Source: Flavobacterium palustre
Lineage (GTDB): Bacteria > Bacteroidota > Bacteroidia > Flavobacteriales > Flavobacteriaceae
DNA: 64,000 nt
Direction of reading: 5' to 3'
Assembly (NCBI RefSeq): GCF_014639535.1
Contig: NZ_BMGA01000002.1
Coordinates: forward strand, 310,001-374,000
A program made the translations under genes and the position numbers. This document shows, piece after piece, positions 35,539 through 44,190 of the stretch (positions are counted from its first letter, which is position 1; every line of letters starts with the position of its first letter). The notes under the pieces are model-generated. The model made no database searches. It was not told the origin of the DNA and was given only the letters and a program-made list of their open reading frames with translations.

Positions 35539-35622
35539 GGGGAGATACTCAAGCGGCCAACGAGGGCAGACTGTAAATCTGCTGTGAAAACTTCGCAGGT
35601 TCGAATCCTGCTCTCCCCACCA
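35539..35622 (+). tRNA. tRNA-Tyr (anticodon GTA)
   Basis: Acceptor arms GGGGAGA and TCTCCCC pair, with discriminator A and an encoded CCA. The anticodon stem GCAGA/TCTGC encloses CTGTAAA (anticodon GTA). A long variable arm (TGTGAAAACTTC region) makes it class II, as bacterial tRNA-Tyr should be. Confidence 0.97.
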
Positions 35623-35654
35623 AAAACGCTTCAAGAAATTGAAGCGTTTTTTTT
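35623..35654 (+). terminator. Terminator of tRNA-Tyr
   Basis: AAAACGCTTCAA pairs with TTGAAGCGTTTT around GAAA and continues into a T run, immediately after the CCA end. Confidence 0.93.
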
Positions 35655-35677
35655 ATCTCTAATTTCCACCCAACTGT

Positions 35678-35707
35678 TTTGTTTTAAAATTGGATTAAAT
35701 ACATTTG
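35678..35707 (+). promoter_or_regulatory. Promoter of 2-oxoglutarate oxygenase gene
   Basis: TTTG at 35678-35681, 18 bases and TACATTTG at 35700-35707 match the consensus, 54 bases before the start codon. Confidence 0.65.
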
Positions 35708-35761
35708 CAAGGATAACTTAGAATTCCTTACTACTTATTACATCACATAAAATAGTACAAT

Positions 35762-36712
35762 ATGCAAAACATCCCCAGTGTTGATTTACGTGACTTCCTT
35801 TCAAATAATCCTGACCGCAAACAAAAGTTTGTGAACGAAATTGGAAATGCTTTTGAAGATATAGGTTTCGTAGCCTTAAAAGGACATTTTTTAGATCAGC
35901 AATTGGTTGAAGAATTGTATAGCGAAATCAGACAATTTTTCAGTTTACCACTAGAAATTAAAAAAAGCTATGAAAATCCTGAACTGGGAGGTCAAAGAGG
36001 CTATGTTTCTTTTGGTAAAGAACATGCTAAAGGTAGAAAAGAAGGCGATTTAAAAGAGTTTTGGCATTTTGGACAATATGTATCCGCAGATTCAAAATAC
36101 GCCTCAGAATATCCTGAAAACGTCACCGTAAAAGAATTGCCTCGTTTTAATGAAATTGGGAAGCAAGCGTATCAAATGCTTGAAAAAACAGGAATCTATG
36201 TTTTGCGGGCATTAGCTTTGCGTTTAGGACTGGACGAATTTTATTTTGATAACTATGCCAAAGAAGGAAATTCCATCTTGCGTCCGATACACTACCCTCC
36301 CATCACATCTGAACCGGAAAATGCGATTCGTGCAGCCGCTCACGGAGACATCAACCTGATAACACTTTTAATGGGTGCTCAGGGCAAAGGACTTCAGGTT
36401 CAAAATCACAACGGCGAATGGATTGATGCCATTGCCGAACCGGATGAATTGGTAATTAATGTTGGTGATATGTTATCGCGCCACACCAATAACCGATTAA
36501 AATCAACCATTCATCAGGTGGTTAATCCACCAAGAGAATTGTGGGGAACTTCACGTTATTCGATTCCCTTTTTCATGCATCCGGTGAGTGATATGCCGCT
36601 AAATTGTTTAGAAAATTGTATCGATAGCGAAAACCCAAAACAATTTGAAGATATTACAGCAGGAGATTTTCTATATGAACGATTAGTGGATTTAGGATTG
36701 ATTAAAAAATAA
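35762..36712 (+). CDS. Fe(II)/2-oxoglutarate oxygenase, isopenicillin N synthase family
   Basis: The 316-residue protein has the non-haem iron facial triad His194-x-Asp196 (AAHGDINLI) and His251 (TIHQVVNP), as well as the 2-oxoglutarate or substrate motif Arg265-x-Ser267 (RYSIPFF). The N-terminal DIOX_N region begins IPSVDLRDF. The family hydroxylates or desaturates small molecules; the substrate is not evident. It is the first of several same-strand genes but has its own promoter. Confidence 0.9.
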   Translation: MQNIPSVDLRDFLSNNPDRKQKFVNEIGNAFEDIGFVALKGHFLDQQLVEELYSEIRQFFSLPLEIKKSYENPELGGQRGYVSFGKEHAKGRKEGDLKEFWHFGQYVSADSKYASEYPENVTVKELPRFNEIGKQAYQMLEKTGIYVLRALALRLGLDEFYFDNYAKEGNSILRPIHYPPITSEPENAIRAAAHGDINLITLLMGAQGKGLQVQNHNGEWIDAIAEPDELVINVGDMLSRHTNNRLKSTIHQVVNPPRELWGTSRYSIPFFMHPVSDMPLNCLENCIDSENPKQFEDITAGDFLYERLVDLGLIKK

Positions 36713-36734
36713 CCCAAAATAAATTCCAAAATTA

Positions 36735-36776
36735 AAATTCCAAATTCCAATCATTCGTTTTTGGAATTTGGAATTT
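36735..36776. repeat. 16-bp inverted repeat, copy 1
   Basis: AAATTCCAAATTCCAA (36735-36750) pairs perfectly with TTGGAATTTGGAATTT (36761-36776) across ten bases. The same arms recur at 37174-37213, on the other side of the SUI1 gene. Confidence 0.8.
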
Positions 36777-36812
36777 AAAAAAATTGATTTTTATTTTTTA
36801 GCATAAAAATTT

Positions 36813-37145
36813 ATGGACTTACAAGACCAATTAAAAAACTTATTTCCAGACCACGTTCCCAGCAACGAACCGGAAGAAACCGAAGAAACAGCCCACGAAT
36901 TATTCGTTCAAAAAGAACCTATGATTTGTAAATTCGAAAAAAGAAAAGGAAAAGTAACTACTATCATCGAAGGTTACGAAGGTAATGATGAGGATTTTAA
37001 AATTCTCGCCAAAGAAATCAAAACAAAATTAAGTGTGGGCGGAAGTTTCAAAGACGGAGCCATTATTATCCAAGGAGATTATCGTGACAAAATCATGAAA
37101 ATTTTACAGGAAAAAGGCTTTAAGACCAAGCGTGTTGGAGGTTAA
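36813..37145 (+). CDS. SUI1/eIF1-family translation factor (YciH-like)
   Basis: The 110-residue protein has an acidic, variable N-terminus and the SUI1 fold: RKGKVTTIIEGYEGN, then LAKEIKTKLSVGGSFKDGAIIIQGDYRDKIMKILQEKGFKTKRVGG. These are the hallmarks of bacterial YciH and archaeal/eukaryotic eIF1, which act on the small ribosomal subunit and on start-codon fidelity. The bacterial role is minor and stress-linked. The gene stands between two copies of the same hairpin. Confidence 0.92.
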   Translation: MDLQDQLKNLFPDHVPSNEPEETEETAHELFVQKEPMICKFEKRKGKVTTIIEGYEGNDEDFKILAKEIKTKLSVGGSFKDGAIIIQGDYRDKIMKILQEKGFKTKRVGG

Positions 37146-37156
37146 GAAAATTCAAT

Positions 37157-37172
37157 CCCGATAGCTATCGGG
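37157..37172. repeat. CCCGATAGCTATCGGG palindrome
   Basis: A perfect 16-base palindrome directly before the second AAATTCCAAATTCCAA hairpin. I know this word as an abundant dispersed intergenic palindrome in Flavobacterium genomes. Confidence 0.85.
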
Positions 37173-37173
37173 A

Positions 37174-37213
37174 AAATTCCAAATTCCAATTTTAGCTTTG
37201 GAATTTGGAATTT
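37174..37213. repeat. 16-bp inverted repeat, copy 2
   Basis: The arms AAATTCCAAATTCCAA (37174-37189) and TTGGAATTTGGAATTT (37198-37213) are identical to copy 1; the loops differ (8 against 10 bases). Confidence 0.8.
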
Positions 37214-37259
37214 CAAAAAATTGGAATTTATTTTTTACAAATCTTACCTACTTAAAAGA

Positions 37260-38126
37260 ATGATAGCAGCATCAGAATTAATTCTCAATCCCGACGGAAG
37301 TATTTATCACCTGAATTTAAAACCCGAACATATAGCCCGGGACATCATTTTTGTGGGAGACCAGGATCGGGTTGAAAAAGTAACGGCTTATTTTGATTCC
37401 ATCGAATGTACCATTCAAAAAAGAGAATTCAAAACCCAAACCGGAACTTACAAAGGCAAAAGAATTACCGTGATTTCTACCGGAATTGGTCCTGATAATA
37501 TTGATATTGTTTTGAATGAACTGGATGCTTTGGTAAATATCGATTTCGAAACCAGAAAAATCAAAGAAAAACTCACTTCTTTAAATATTATTCGAATAGG
37601 AACTTCCGGTTCGCTTCAAGCCAATATTCCGGTTGACAGTTTTGTTATGAGTCAGTATGCTATTGGTTTAGATAATATGCTTCGCTCCTATTGCATTGAT
37701 TCCGTCTCAAATCCTAAAATAGAAACTGCTTTTATCGAGCAAACCAATTGGGATTTGCAAAAAGGAAAACCTTATGTGGTTCGCTCTGGTGAAACTTTAG
37801 AAAAACAATTCAATTCAACAGCAATTCATAAAGGATTTACCGCTACAGCCGGAGGTTTTTATGGTCCTCAAGGGAGAATTTTACGTTTGAATATTCAGGA
37901 TACTGATTTGAATCGAAAAATGGATCAGTTTGAATATAAAGGCCTCCAAATAACTAATCTCGAAATGGAAACGGCTGCTATTTATGGACTTTCAGCACTT
38001 TTAGGTCATCAAGCCATTTCGCTAAACGCTATTATTGCCAATCGTGCCAATGGAACATTTAGTAAAAATCCTTATCAAACGATTGATAATTTAATTCGTT
38101 ATACTTTGCAGAAATTGTGTTTATAA
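37260..38126 (+). CDS. Nucleoside phosphorylase (PNP/UDP family)
   Basis: With the ATG at 37260 the product has 288 residues (MIAASELILNPDGS). It shows the phosphorylase features DIIFVGDQDRV, VISTGIGPDNIDIVLNEL for phosphate, RIGTSGSLQ, and TNLEMETAAIYGLSALLGH with the ribose-binding MET-Glu motif. It splits nucleosides with phosphate in salvage; the base preference is unclear, with uridine-like members common. The open frame extends to a TTG at 37221, but that part is repeat DNA. Confidence 0.9.
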   Translation: MIAASELILNPDGSIYHLNLKPEHIARDIIFVGDQDRVEKVTAYFDSIECTIQKREFKTQTGTYKGKRITVISTGIGPDNIDIVLNELDALVNIDFETRKIKEKLTSLNIIRIGTSGSLQANIPVDSFVMSQYAIGLDNMLRSYCIDSVSNPKIETAFIEQTNWDLQKGKPYVVRSGETLEKQFNSTAIHKGFTATAGGFYGPQGRILRLNIQDTDLNRKMDQFEYKGLQITNLEMETAAIYGLSALLGHQAISLNAIIANRANGTFSKNPYQTIDNLIRYTLQKLCL

Positions 38127-38142
38127 TTAACATCAAGAAGGA

Positions 38143-38201
38143 ACACAGATTTAAGAAATTAGAAAAATTTAAGTAATTTCATAGATTTCTTAAATCTGTG
38201 T
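38143..38201. repeat. 17-bp inverted repeat between phosphorylase and binding-protein genes
   Basis: ACACAGATTTAAGAAAT (38143-38159) pairs perfectly with ATTTCTTAAATCTGTGT (38185-38201) over a 25-base loop. No T run follows, so it is better read as a dispersed repeat than as a terminator. Confidence 0.7.
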
Positions 38202-38218
38202 CAAAAAACAAATAAATT

Positions 38219-39070
38219 ATGAAAACAATACAAATAGCAGGAGTACCGGAGCACTTTAATTTACCTTGGTATTTAAGCCTTGAAAATAAAGAGTTTGAAA
38301 CACAGAATATCGATTTGCAATGGACTGATGTTCCGGAAGGAACCGGCAAAATGTGCCAGATGCTGCGTGATGATAAAACCGATATCGCTGTTATTCTATC
38401 TGAAGGTATTGTAAAAGATATTGTTGCCGGAAATCCATCAAAAATTGTTCAGGTTTATGTAGAATCTCCTTTAATATGGGGAATTCACGTAGCGTCAAAA
38501 TCCAATTATAAATCTTTAGCTGATATTGAAAACACTAAGGCTGCTATTTCCCGTTTGGGTTCAGGTTCACAATTAATGGCTTATGTAAATGCGAATAATC
38601 AGGGTTGGAAAACTGACAATCTTCAATTTGAAATTGTAAATACCATCGATGGTGCTGTTGAAGCTTTAACCAATGGTTCAGCCGATTATTTTATGTGGGA
38701 ACGCTTTATGACTAAACCACTTGTTGACAATGGTACTTTTAGAAAAATTGCTGACTGCCCCACTCCCTGGCCTTGTTTTGTAATTGCTGTACGGGATGAA
38801 ATCATAGAAAAAGAACCGGAAATCATTTCAGAAATCTTAAAAATCATCAATACAAAGACCGCTTCATTTAAAACAATTCCTAATATTGACACTGTTTTAG
38901 CCCAAAGATACCATCAAAAAACAGAAGATATACAAGAATGGCTGTCATTAACCGAGTGGTCACAACAACAATTAAGTAAGGAAATGTTAAACAATATTCA
39001 AAATCAGTTATTGGAACTTAAAATTATTGATAAAATAGGTACTTTTGATGAAATAGTTAAAACAGTATAG
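38219..39070 (+). CDS. Periplasmic-binding-protein-like protein without signal peptide
   Basis: The 283-residue protein follows the SsuA/ThiY/TauA-like type II binding fold: IQIAGVPEHFNLPWYLSLENKEFE, LRDDKTDIAVILSEGIVKDIVAGNP, GIHVASKSNYKSLADI, RLGSGSQLMAY and NGSADYFMWERF. It starts directly with the first beta strand, so there is no export signal or lipobox, and no ABC permease or ATPase is next to it. It is therefore probably cytoplasmic and may be a metabolite sensor or enzyme. The ligand is unknown. Confidence 0.8.
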   Translation: MKTIQIAGVPEHFNLPWYLSLENKEFETQNIDLQWTDVPEGTGKMCQMLRDDKTDIAVILSEGIVKDIVAGNPSKIVQVYVESPLIWGIHVASKSNYKSLADIENTKAAISRLGSGSQLMAYVNANNQGWKTDNLQFEIVNTIDGAVEALTNGSADYFMWERFMTKPLVDNGTFRKIADCPTPWPCFVIAVRDEIIEKEPEIISEILKIINTKTASFKTIPNIDTVLAQRYHQKTEDIQEWLSLTEWSQQQLSKEMLNNIQNQLLELKIIDKIGTFDEIVKTV

Positions 39071-39090
39071 TTTTTCCTTTTTTGCCCGGC

Positions 39091-40023
39091 ATGATAGACT
39101 TTAAAAATCTTACTCTTCAAAACATAAAGCAAAAACTTCAGCTCAAGAAACCCTGGGATGAAGTTATTATTTTTGTTTTGAATATTTTGATTAGTATTCC
39201 GGCTTTTATAATTGCGCATCAAAACTTAATTGAACTAAACTGGATACTAAACTTAGACCGCATTATATTGTTTCTTTTTATTTTAATAGCTACTCAGTTG
39301 ATTTTAAGACTGCTTAGAACTATTATTATTATTTGTATCATTCTTTATCTTATGGTACTTTTTTACGGAACGGTATCAGGAAATTATGGTTTTCAAAGTG
39401 TTTACGAAGATTATGATTCCATGATATATACTATGTCCGACAATCCCAATCCACAGGATATTATTATTTCAAAACTGTTGCCTTTTCCAAATAAATCTAA
39501 AATTCTTAGTGCTATTGAATACCAAAATCCAAAGGTTCGAAATTTTGCTGTTATGGCAATTAATAAAAATTTCAAAAACCTAAAAGGCTATACTGATTAT
39601 CGCACCCTTATCCAATGTTTTGCTGTATTCAAAGAAATCAACAGCCGCTGGAATTATGTCAGCGATCCTAAAGACGGGGATTATATTGCCACAGCCAGTG
39701 AATCTCTGAATTATTTATCCGGCGATTGCGACGATCATTCTGTTTTAATGGCTGCCTGTGTGCGGGCTATTGGCGGAACTCCAAGATTAATCCACACCAA
39801 AGGACATATTTATCCCGAAATTCTTATTGGAAGCATGAAAGATTTGGAAACAGCCAATTATTTAATAAAAAACATTTTGTTTCCAAAGGAAAGTTACGGT
39901 AAACAACTCCACTATCACATTGACGAGCGCAACCAAATCTGGCTCAATCTCGATTATACAGCTAAATACCCGGGAGGGCCATTTATGTCTGAAGAAATTC
40001 TGGGAGCTCTTACTTTAAATTAG
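39091..40023 (+). CDS. Membrane protein with transglutaminase-like domain
   Basis: With the ATG at 39091 the product has 310 residues. Two or three hydrophobic segments (about 25-45 and 55-95) precede a soluble domain with the papain-like triad Cys213 (SGDCDDHS), His239 (KGHIYPE) and Asp288 (LNLDYT) of the transglutaminase-core family. It may be a protease or an amidase-like enzyme of the envelope. The start at 39082 (TTG) is an alternative only three codons earlier. It follows the binding-protein gene by 20 bases. Confidence 0.82.
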   Translation: MIDFKNLTLQNIKQKLQLKKPWDEVIIFVLNILISIPAFIIAHQNLIELNWILNLDRIILFLFILIATQLILRLLRTIIIICIILYLMVLFYGTVSGNYGFQSVYEDYDSMIYTMSDNPNPQDIIISKLLPFPNKSKILSAIEYQNPKVRNFAVMAINKNFKNLKGYTDYRTLIQCFAVFKEINSRWNYVSDPKDGDYIATASESLNYLSGDCDDHSVLMAACVRAIGGTPRLIHTKGHIYPEILIGSMKDLETANYLIKNILFPKESYGKQLHYHIDERNQIWLNLDYTAKYPGGPFMSEEILGALTLN

Positions 40024-40061
40024 AAACGAATTGGAGGATGTATTTCTTCCGGAACTCAATA

Positions 40062-41237
40062 TCAACGATGTGATTTCTTTCTGCGTTGTCGTTCTTCTAT
40101 AATCATTTCCAGTTCGCGACTGGTTTGTCCTGTAACCGCCGTATTCTCCTGAGCACGCCGAATTAAATAAGGAACCACTTCTTTTACCGGTCCAAAAGGA
40201 ACGTATTTTGCAACATTATAGCCATTAGCAGCTAAATTGAAACTCATCGTATCACTCATGCCGTACAACTGTCCAAACCAAATTTTGGGATTATTATTAG
40301 TAATCTTTTTTTGTTGCATTAATTCCATTAAATAATAAGCACTCGTTTCGTTATGCGTTCCCGCAAAAAGCAAAAAAGTATCTAAATTATCGGTAATATA
40401 TTGTAATGCGGCATCGTAATTTTTATCCGTTTCCTGCTTACTGGCGCAAATAGGCGATGGATAACCATTTTCTTCAGCTCGCTCATTTTCCTTTTCCATA
40501 TAAGCACCGCGAACTAATTTGATTCCAATAAAAAAACCTTCCGATTGGGCTTTTTGATGGATTTCTTTCAAATAATTCATTCGGTCCCGGCGGTACATTT
40601 GCAAAGTATTACAAACAATTATTTTTTCTTTATTGTATTTCTGCATCATTTCAAAAATCAAATTATCAGCAGCAGTTTGCATCCAGCTCTCTTCGGCATC
40701 TATCATTACCGTTACATTTTTTTGATGTGCTATTTGGCAAACTTTATCAAAACGAGCCACAATATCAGCCCATTCTTTTTGTTCCTCAGCATTTATAGCT
40801 TGCTGTTTTTCTATTTTTTCATACAAATCAATACGTCCAAAACTGGATGGTTTGAAAACGGCGAAAGGAATTGCTTGACGTTCTTTAGCAAATTCAATGA
40901 TTTTGAGTGTTTTTTGAAGTGCATTTTCAAATTCAGTTTCAACAGCTTTTCCTTCAACAGCATAATCCAAAACAGTAGAAACTCCTTTGGCAAAAATAGT
41001 ATCAACTACTTTAAGACAATCTTCTTCGTTGATTCCCCCACAAAACTGATCAAAGATGGTTTTCCGAATTAAATTTTCTACCGGAAGATGCAATTTCAAA
41101 GCCAGATTGATAAATCCGGTTCCAATTTTCACCAATGGTTTAAAATTCATCATTTTAAAAAGCAAATAAGATGTATTTAAATCGGTGTTACTTTTTAAAG
41201 CAAAAGCAATTTCTGTGTCATCGAATATTTTTTTCAT
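40062..41237 (-). CDS. Proline dehydrogenase
   Basis: The 391-residue protein is a single PRODH barrel with the FAD-binding and substrate motifs VMIDAEESW, IGIKLVRGAYMEKE and, near the C-terminus, FGQLYGMSDTMSF and YVPFGPVKEVVPYLIRRAQENT, which carries the substrate arginines. It oxidises proline to pyrroline-5-carboxylate, passing electrons to quinone. It lacks the aldehyde dehydrogenase part of PutA, as is usual in Bacteroidota. A TATATTTG box (41263-41256, minus strand) lies just upstream; it is divergent from aroB. Confidence 0.95.
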   Translation of the reverse strand: MKKIFDDTEIAFALKSNTDLNTSYLLFKMMNFKPLVKIGTGFINLALKLHLPVENLIRKTIFDQFCGGINEEDCLKVVDTIFAKGVSTVLDYAVEGKAVETEFENALQKTLKIIEFAKERQAIPFAVFKPSSFGRIDLYEKIEKQQAINAEEQKEWADIVARFDKVCQIAHQKNVTVMIDAEESWMQTAADNLIFEMMQKYNKEKIIVCNTLQMYRRDRMNYLKEIHQKAQSEGFFIGIKLVRGAYMEKENERAEENGYPSPICASKQETDKNYDAALQYITDNLDTFLLFAGTHNETSAYYLMELMQQKKITNNNPKIWFGQLYGMSDTMSFNLAANGYNVAKYVPFGPVKEVVPYLIRRAQENTAVTGQTSRELEMIIEERQRRKKSHR

Positions 41238-41328
41238 TTTTTTCGCTATTTAAAACAAATATAGCCAGAGTTATGAATATTAATTACTAGAAATTACCTT
41301 ATTTTGCATTTCAAATTAATAAATACAG

Positions 41329-42396
41329 ATGCAAACAATTCAAGCCAATAGCTACCCAATCTATTTTAACGAAAAAGGATACGAAGCTTTAAATCTTCAT
41401 CTAAGCCAAAATAAATATTCTAATATATTCATTCTTGTAGATAGTAACACCAATGAGTTTTGTTTACCTAAATTATTGCCTTATATCGAAACCGATTTGA
41501 ATGTTGAAATTGTAGAATTTGAAGCCGGCGAAGAAAACAAAAACATCGAAACCTGCGTTGAAATTTGGAAAGTACTTACTGAGCTTGGAGGCGACAGAAA
41601 AAGTCTTGTAATCAATCTTGGCGGTGGTGTAGTTACTGATCTTGGTGGTTTTGTAGCTTCAACTTTCAAAAGAGGTGTTGATTTTATCCATATCCCAACT
41701 ACGTTGCTTTCTATGGTAGATGCTTCTGTAGGCGGAAAAAACGGTGTGGATTTAGGAAATTTAAAAAACCAAATTGGTGTTATCAATGTGCCAAATATGG
41801 TTCTTATTGACACAAAATATTTAGAAACAGTTCCTCAAAACGAAATGCGTTCCGGTCTTGCCGAAATGTTGAAACATGGTCTAATCTACGATAAAAAATA
41901 CTGGGAAGAATTTCTGGATATTTCAACTATTGATTTTGATGCTCTTGACCAATTGATTTACAGATCAGTGGAGATCAAGAACGAAATTGTGAAACAGGAT
42001 CCTACGGAGAAAAACATTAGAAAAGCGCTGAATTTCGGACATACTCTTGGGCATGCCATTGAAGGTTATTTTCTTGAAAGCGAAACTAAAACTACTTTAC
42101 TTCACGGTGAGGCCATTGCTGTGGGAATGATTCTTGAAAGCTATATTTCTTTAAAGAAAGGATTAATTTCACAGGAAGAATACATCCAAATTAAAGCGGT
42201 ATTAAAATCTATTTATGAAGATATTCTTTTTGAAGAAGCAGATATAGAACCTATTTTAGAACTATTAATTCATGACAAAAAGAATGAATACGGAAGCATC
42301 CAATTTGCATTAATTGAAGGCATCGGAAAGATTAAAATCAATCAAGCTGTTGAGAATGAATTAATTCTTGAAGCCTTTGAAGACTACAAATCTTAA
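41329..42396 (+). CDS. aroB: 3-dehydroquinate synthase
   Basis: The 355-residue protein has the NAD-binding motif NLGGGVVTDLGGFVASTFKRG, the TTLLSMVDASVGGKNGVD block, and the zinc-site regions GLAEMLKHGLI, NFGHTLGHAIE and LLHGEAIAVGM. It catalyses the second step of the shikimate pathway, from DAHP to 3-dehydroquinate. The length matches the family (about 360). It appears monocistronic. Confidence 0.97.
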   Translation: MQTIQANSYPIYFNEKGYEALNLHLSQNKYSNIFILVDSNTNEFCLPKLLPYIETDLNVEIVEFEAGEENKNIETCVEIWKVLTELGGDRKSLVINLGGGVVTDLGGFVASTFKRGVDFIHIPTTLLSMVDASVGGKNGVDLGNLKNQIGVINVPNMVLIDTKYLETVPQNEMRSGLAEMLKHGLIYDKKYWEEFLDISTIDFDALDQLIYRSVEIKNEIVKQDPTEKNIRKALNFGHTLGHAIEGYFLESETKTTLLHGEAIAVGMILESYISLKKGLISQEEYIQIKAVLKSIYEDILFEEADIEPILELLIHDKKNEYGSIQFALIEGIGKIKINQAVENELILEAFEDYKS

Positions 42397-42418
42397 CTAT
42401 TTTTTTTATAAAAAAGGA

Positions 42419-42450
42419 TTGCATCACTTATATTTTATTTTTTACATTTG
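42419..42450 (+). promoter_or_regulatory. Promoter upstream of arginine decarboxylase
   Basis: TTG at 42419-42421, 21 bases and TACATTTG at 42443-42450 match the pattern. Transcription would begin about 42455-42457, giving a leader of about 235 bases before the decarboxylase, with a small frame at its very 5' end. Confidence 0.65.
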
Positions 42451-42455
42451 CCGCA

Positions 42456-42635
42456 ATGAAAAAAGATCAAAAACAAAGAAATTACAACTCAAATCAGAGC
42501 GTTAACAATAGTTCTTTATTAGGAATATTGAAACGTTTTAATTTAGTGATTAGTCCATTTAGTTTTGACCTTTTTCAATACTTAAAAGTTGAGAACGAAA
42601 AGTTGCAAATTATATATGCAAACATTAGAGTTTGA
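42456..42635 (+). CDS. Possible leaderless small ORF upstream of arginine decarboxylase
   Basis: This 59-codon frame (MKKDQKQRNYNSNQSVNN... to ANIRV) begins five bases after the -7 box, so its ATG would be at or near the transcript's first base. The N-terminus is Asn/Gln/Lys-rich and the C-terminus more hydrophobic. I recognise no family. It may be a real small protein, an upstream ORF controlling the decarboxylase, or chance; no ribosome-binding site is possible if transcription starts as predicted. Confidence 0.35.
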   Translation: MKKDQKQRNYNSNQSVNNSSLLGILKRFNLVISPFSFDLFQYLKVENEKLQIIYANIRV

Positions 42636-42689
42636 ATTACAGTTTAATTTCTATCATTAATCTGTAAAACAACAAAACTCTAAAAAGCA

Positions 42690-44084
42690 ATGAATACAAA
42701 ATATTCTGATCTAATCAATCAAACCTATTATTTCCCTCAGGAAGAATTCAAACTCAACAAAGACAACCTTTTATTTCACAATATCGATTTGATGAAATTG
42801 GTTGAAAAATATGGTACTCCGTTAAAATTTACTTATTTACCTCAAATTTCAAACAACATCAGCAAAGCCAAAAGCTGGTTTCGTAAAGCGATGGAAAAAA
42901 ATAAGTATGAGGGAAAATACTATTACTGTTATTGTACAAAAAGTTCTCATTTTGAGTTTGTTATGAACGAAGCTTTCAAAAACAATATTCATGTTGAAAC
43001 TTCTTCTGCATTTGACATTAATATTGTTGAGAATCTTTTAGAAAACGGTAAAATCAACAAAAGCACTTATATTCTTTGTAATGGTTTCAAAAGAGACCAA
43101 TACATTACCAATATTGCCCGATTAATTAATAACGGACACAAAAACACCATTCCAATTATTGATAACTACGAAGAATTAGACTTACTTCAGTCAGAAATCA
43201 AAGGGAAATTCAAAATTGGAATCCGTATTGCCGCTGAGGAAGAACCTAAATTCGAATTCTATACGTCAAGACTGGGAATTGGTTACAAAAACATTGTTTC
43301 TTTTTACAAAAAACAAATCCAGGAAAACGATAAATTAGAGTTGAAAATGCTTCACTTCTTTATCAATACCGGGATCAACGATACCGCTTATTACTGGAAC
43401 GAATTGGTAAAATGTATCAAAGTATATATTGCTCTTAAAAAAGAATGTCCTACTTTGGACGGTTTGAATATCGGAGGAGGATTCCCTATAAAAAACTCTT
43501 TGGCTTTTGAATACGATTACCAATATATGATTGACGAAATCATAAATCAAATCAAAATTGCCTGTGATGAAGCTGAAGTGGATGTTCCTCATATTTTTAC
43601 CGAATTTGGATCTTTTACGGTAGGTGAAAGCGGAGGAGCGATTTATCAGGTTCTTTATCAAAAGCAACAAAACGACAGGGAAAAATGGAATATGATTGAC
43701 TCATCTTTCATCACTACATTACCTGATACCTGGGCAATAAACAAGCGTTTTATCATGTTAGCCGTAAACCGCTGGAACGACACCTACGAAAGAGTTCTTT
43801 TAGGAGGTTTAACTTGTGATAGTGATGACTATTACAACTCTGAGCAAAACATGAACGCCATTTATTTACCAAAATACAACAAAGAAAAACCACTTTATAT
43901 TGGATTTTTTAATACAGGTGCCTATCAGGAAACCATTGGTGGATACGGCGGATTACACCACTGTTTAATACCACAACCTAAGCATATTCTGATTGACAGA
44001 GATGAAAATGGTATTTTAGCTACAGAAGTATTTTCGGAGCAGCAAACCTCTGAAGACGTATTGAAAATATTAGGCTACAAATAA
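42690..44084 (+). CDS. speA: Arginine decarboxylase, PLP fold type III
   Basis: The 464-residue protein is an alanine-racemase-fold decarboxylase. Lys84 in YYCYCTKSSHFEF takes the place of the PLP lysine. A glycine loop LNIGGGFP for the PLP phosphate and the FTEFGSFTVGESG segment follow. It is shorter than E. coli SpeA (658 residues) and matches the compact form annotated as arginine decarboxylase in Flavobacteria; a diaminopimelate- or ornithine-type substrate cannot be excluded from sequence alone. The deoxyhypusine-synthase homologue next to it supports polyamine synthesis from agmatine. Confidence 0.82.
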   Translation: MNTKYSDLINQTYYFPQEEFKLNKDNLLFHNIDLMKLVEKYGTPLKFTYLPQISNNISKAKSWFRKAMEKNKYEGKYYYCYCTKSSHFEFVMNEAFKNNIHVETSSAFDINIVENLLENGKINKSTYILCNGFKRDQYITNIARLINNGHKNTIPIIDNYEELDLLQSEIKGKFKIGIRIAAEEEPKFEFYTSRLGIGYKNIVSFYKKQIQENDKLELKMLHFFINTGINDTAYYWNELVKCIKVYIALKKECPTLDGLNIGGGFPIKNSLAFEYDYQYMIDEIINQIKIACDEAEVDVPHIFTEFGSFTVGESGGAIYQVLYQKQQNDREKWNMIDSSFITTLPDTWAINKRFIMLAVNRWNDTYERVLLGGLTCDSDDYYNSEQNMNAIYLPKYNKEKPLYIGFFNTGAYQETIGGYGGLHHCLIPQPKHILIDRDENGILATEVFSEQQTSEDVLKILGYK

Positions 44085-44128
44085 AAAATAATTAACAAAA
44101 CACACAATTAGTAAATTTATAATTTCAT

Positions 44129-44136
44129 TATATTTG
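44129..44136 (+). promoter_or_regulatory. -7 box of deoxyhypusine-synthase-like gene
   Basis: TATATTTG matches the consensus; the -33 region has only a weak TTAG. It gives the polyamine gene its own promoter 54 bases upstream. Confidence 0.5.
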
Positions 44137-44190
44137 AGCCAATTTAGATTCAGATACACCTAAATTTACAAAATATTTAAACCCCTTAAA

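Noticed and set aside
40545-41072. 175-codon frame opposite proline dehydrogenase
   Set aside because: It lies wholly inside a clear gene on the other strand and its Phe/Ile-rich product has no recognisable motif.
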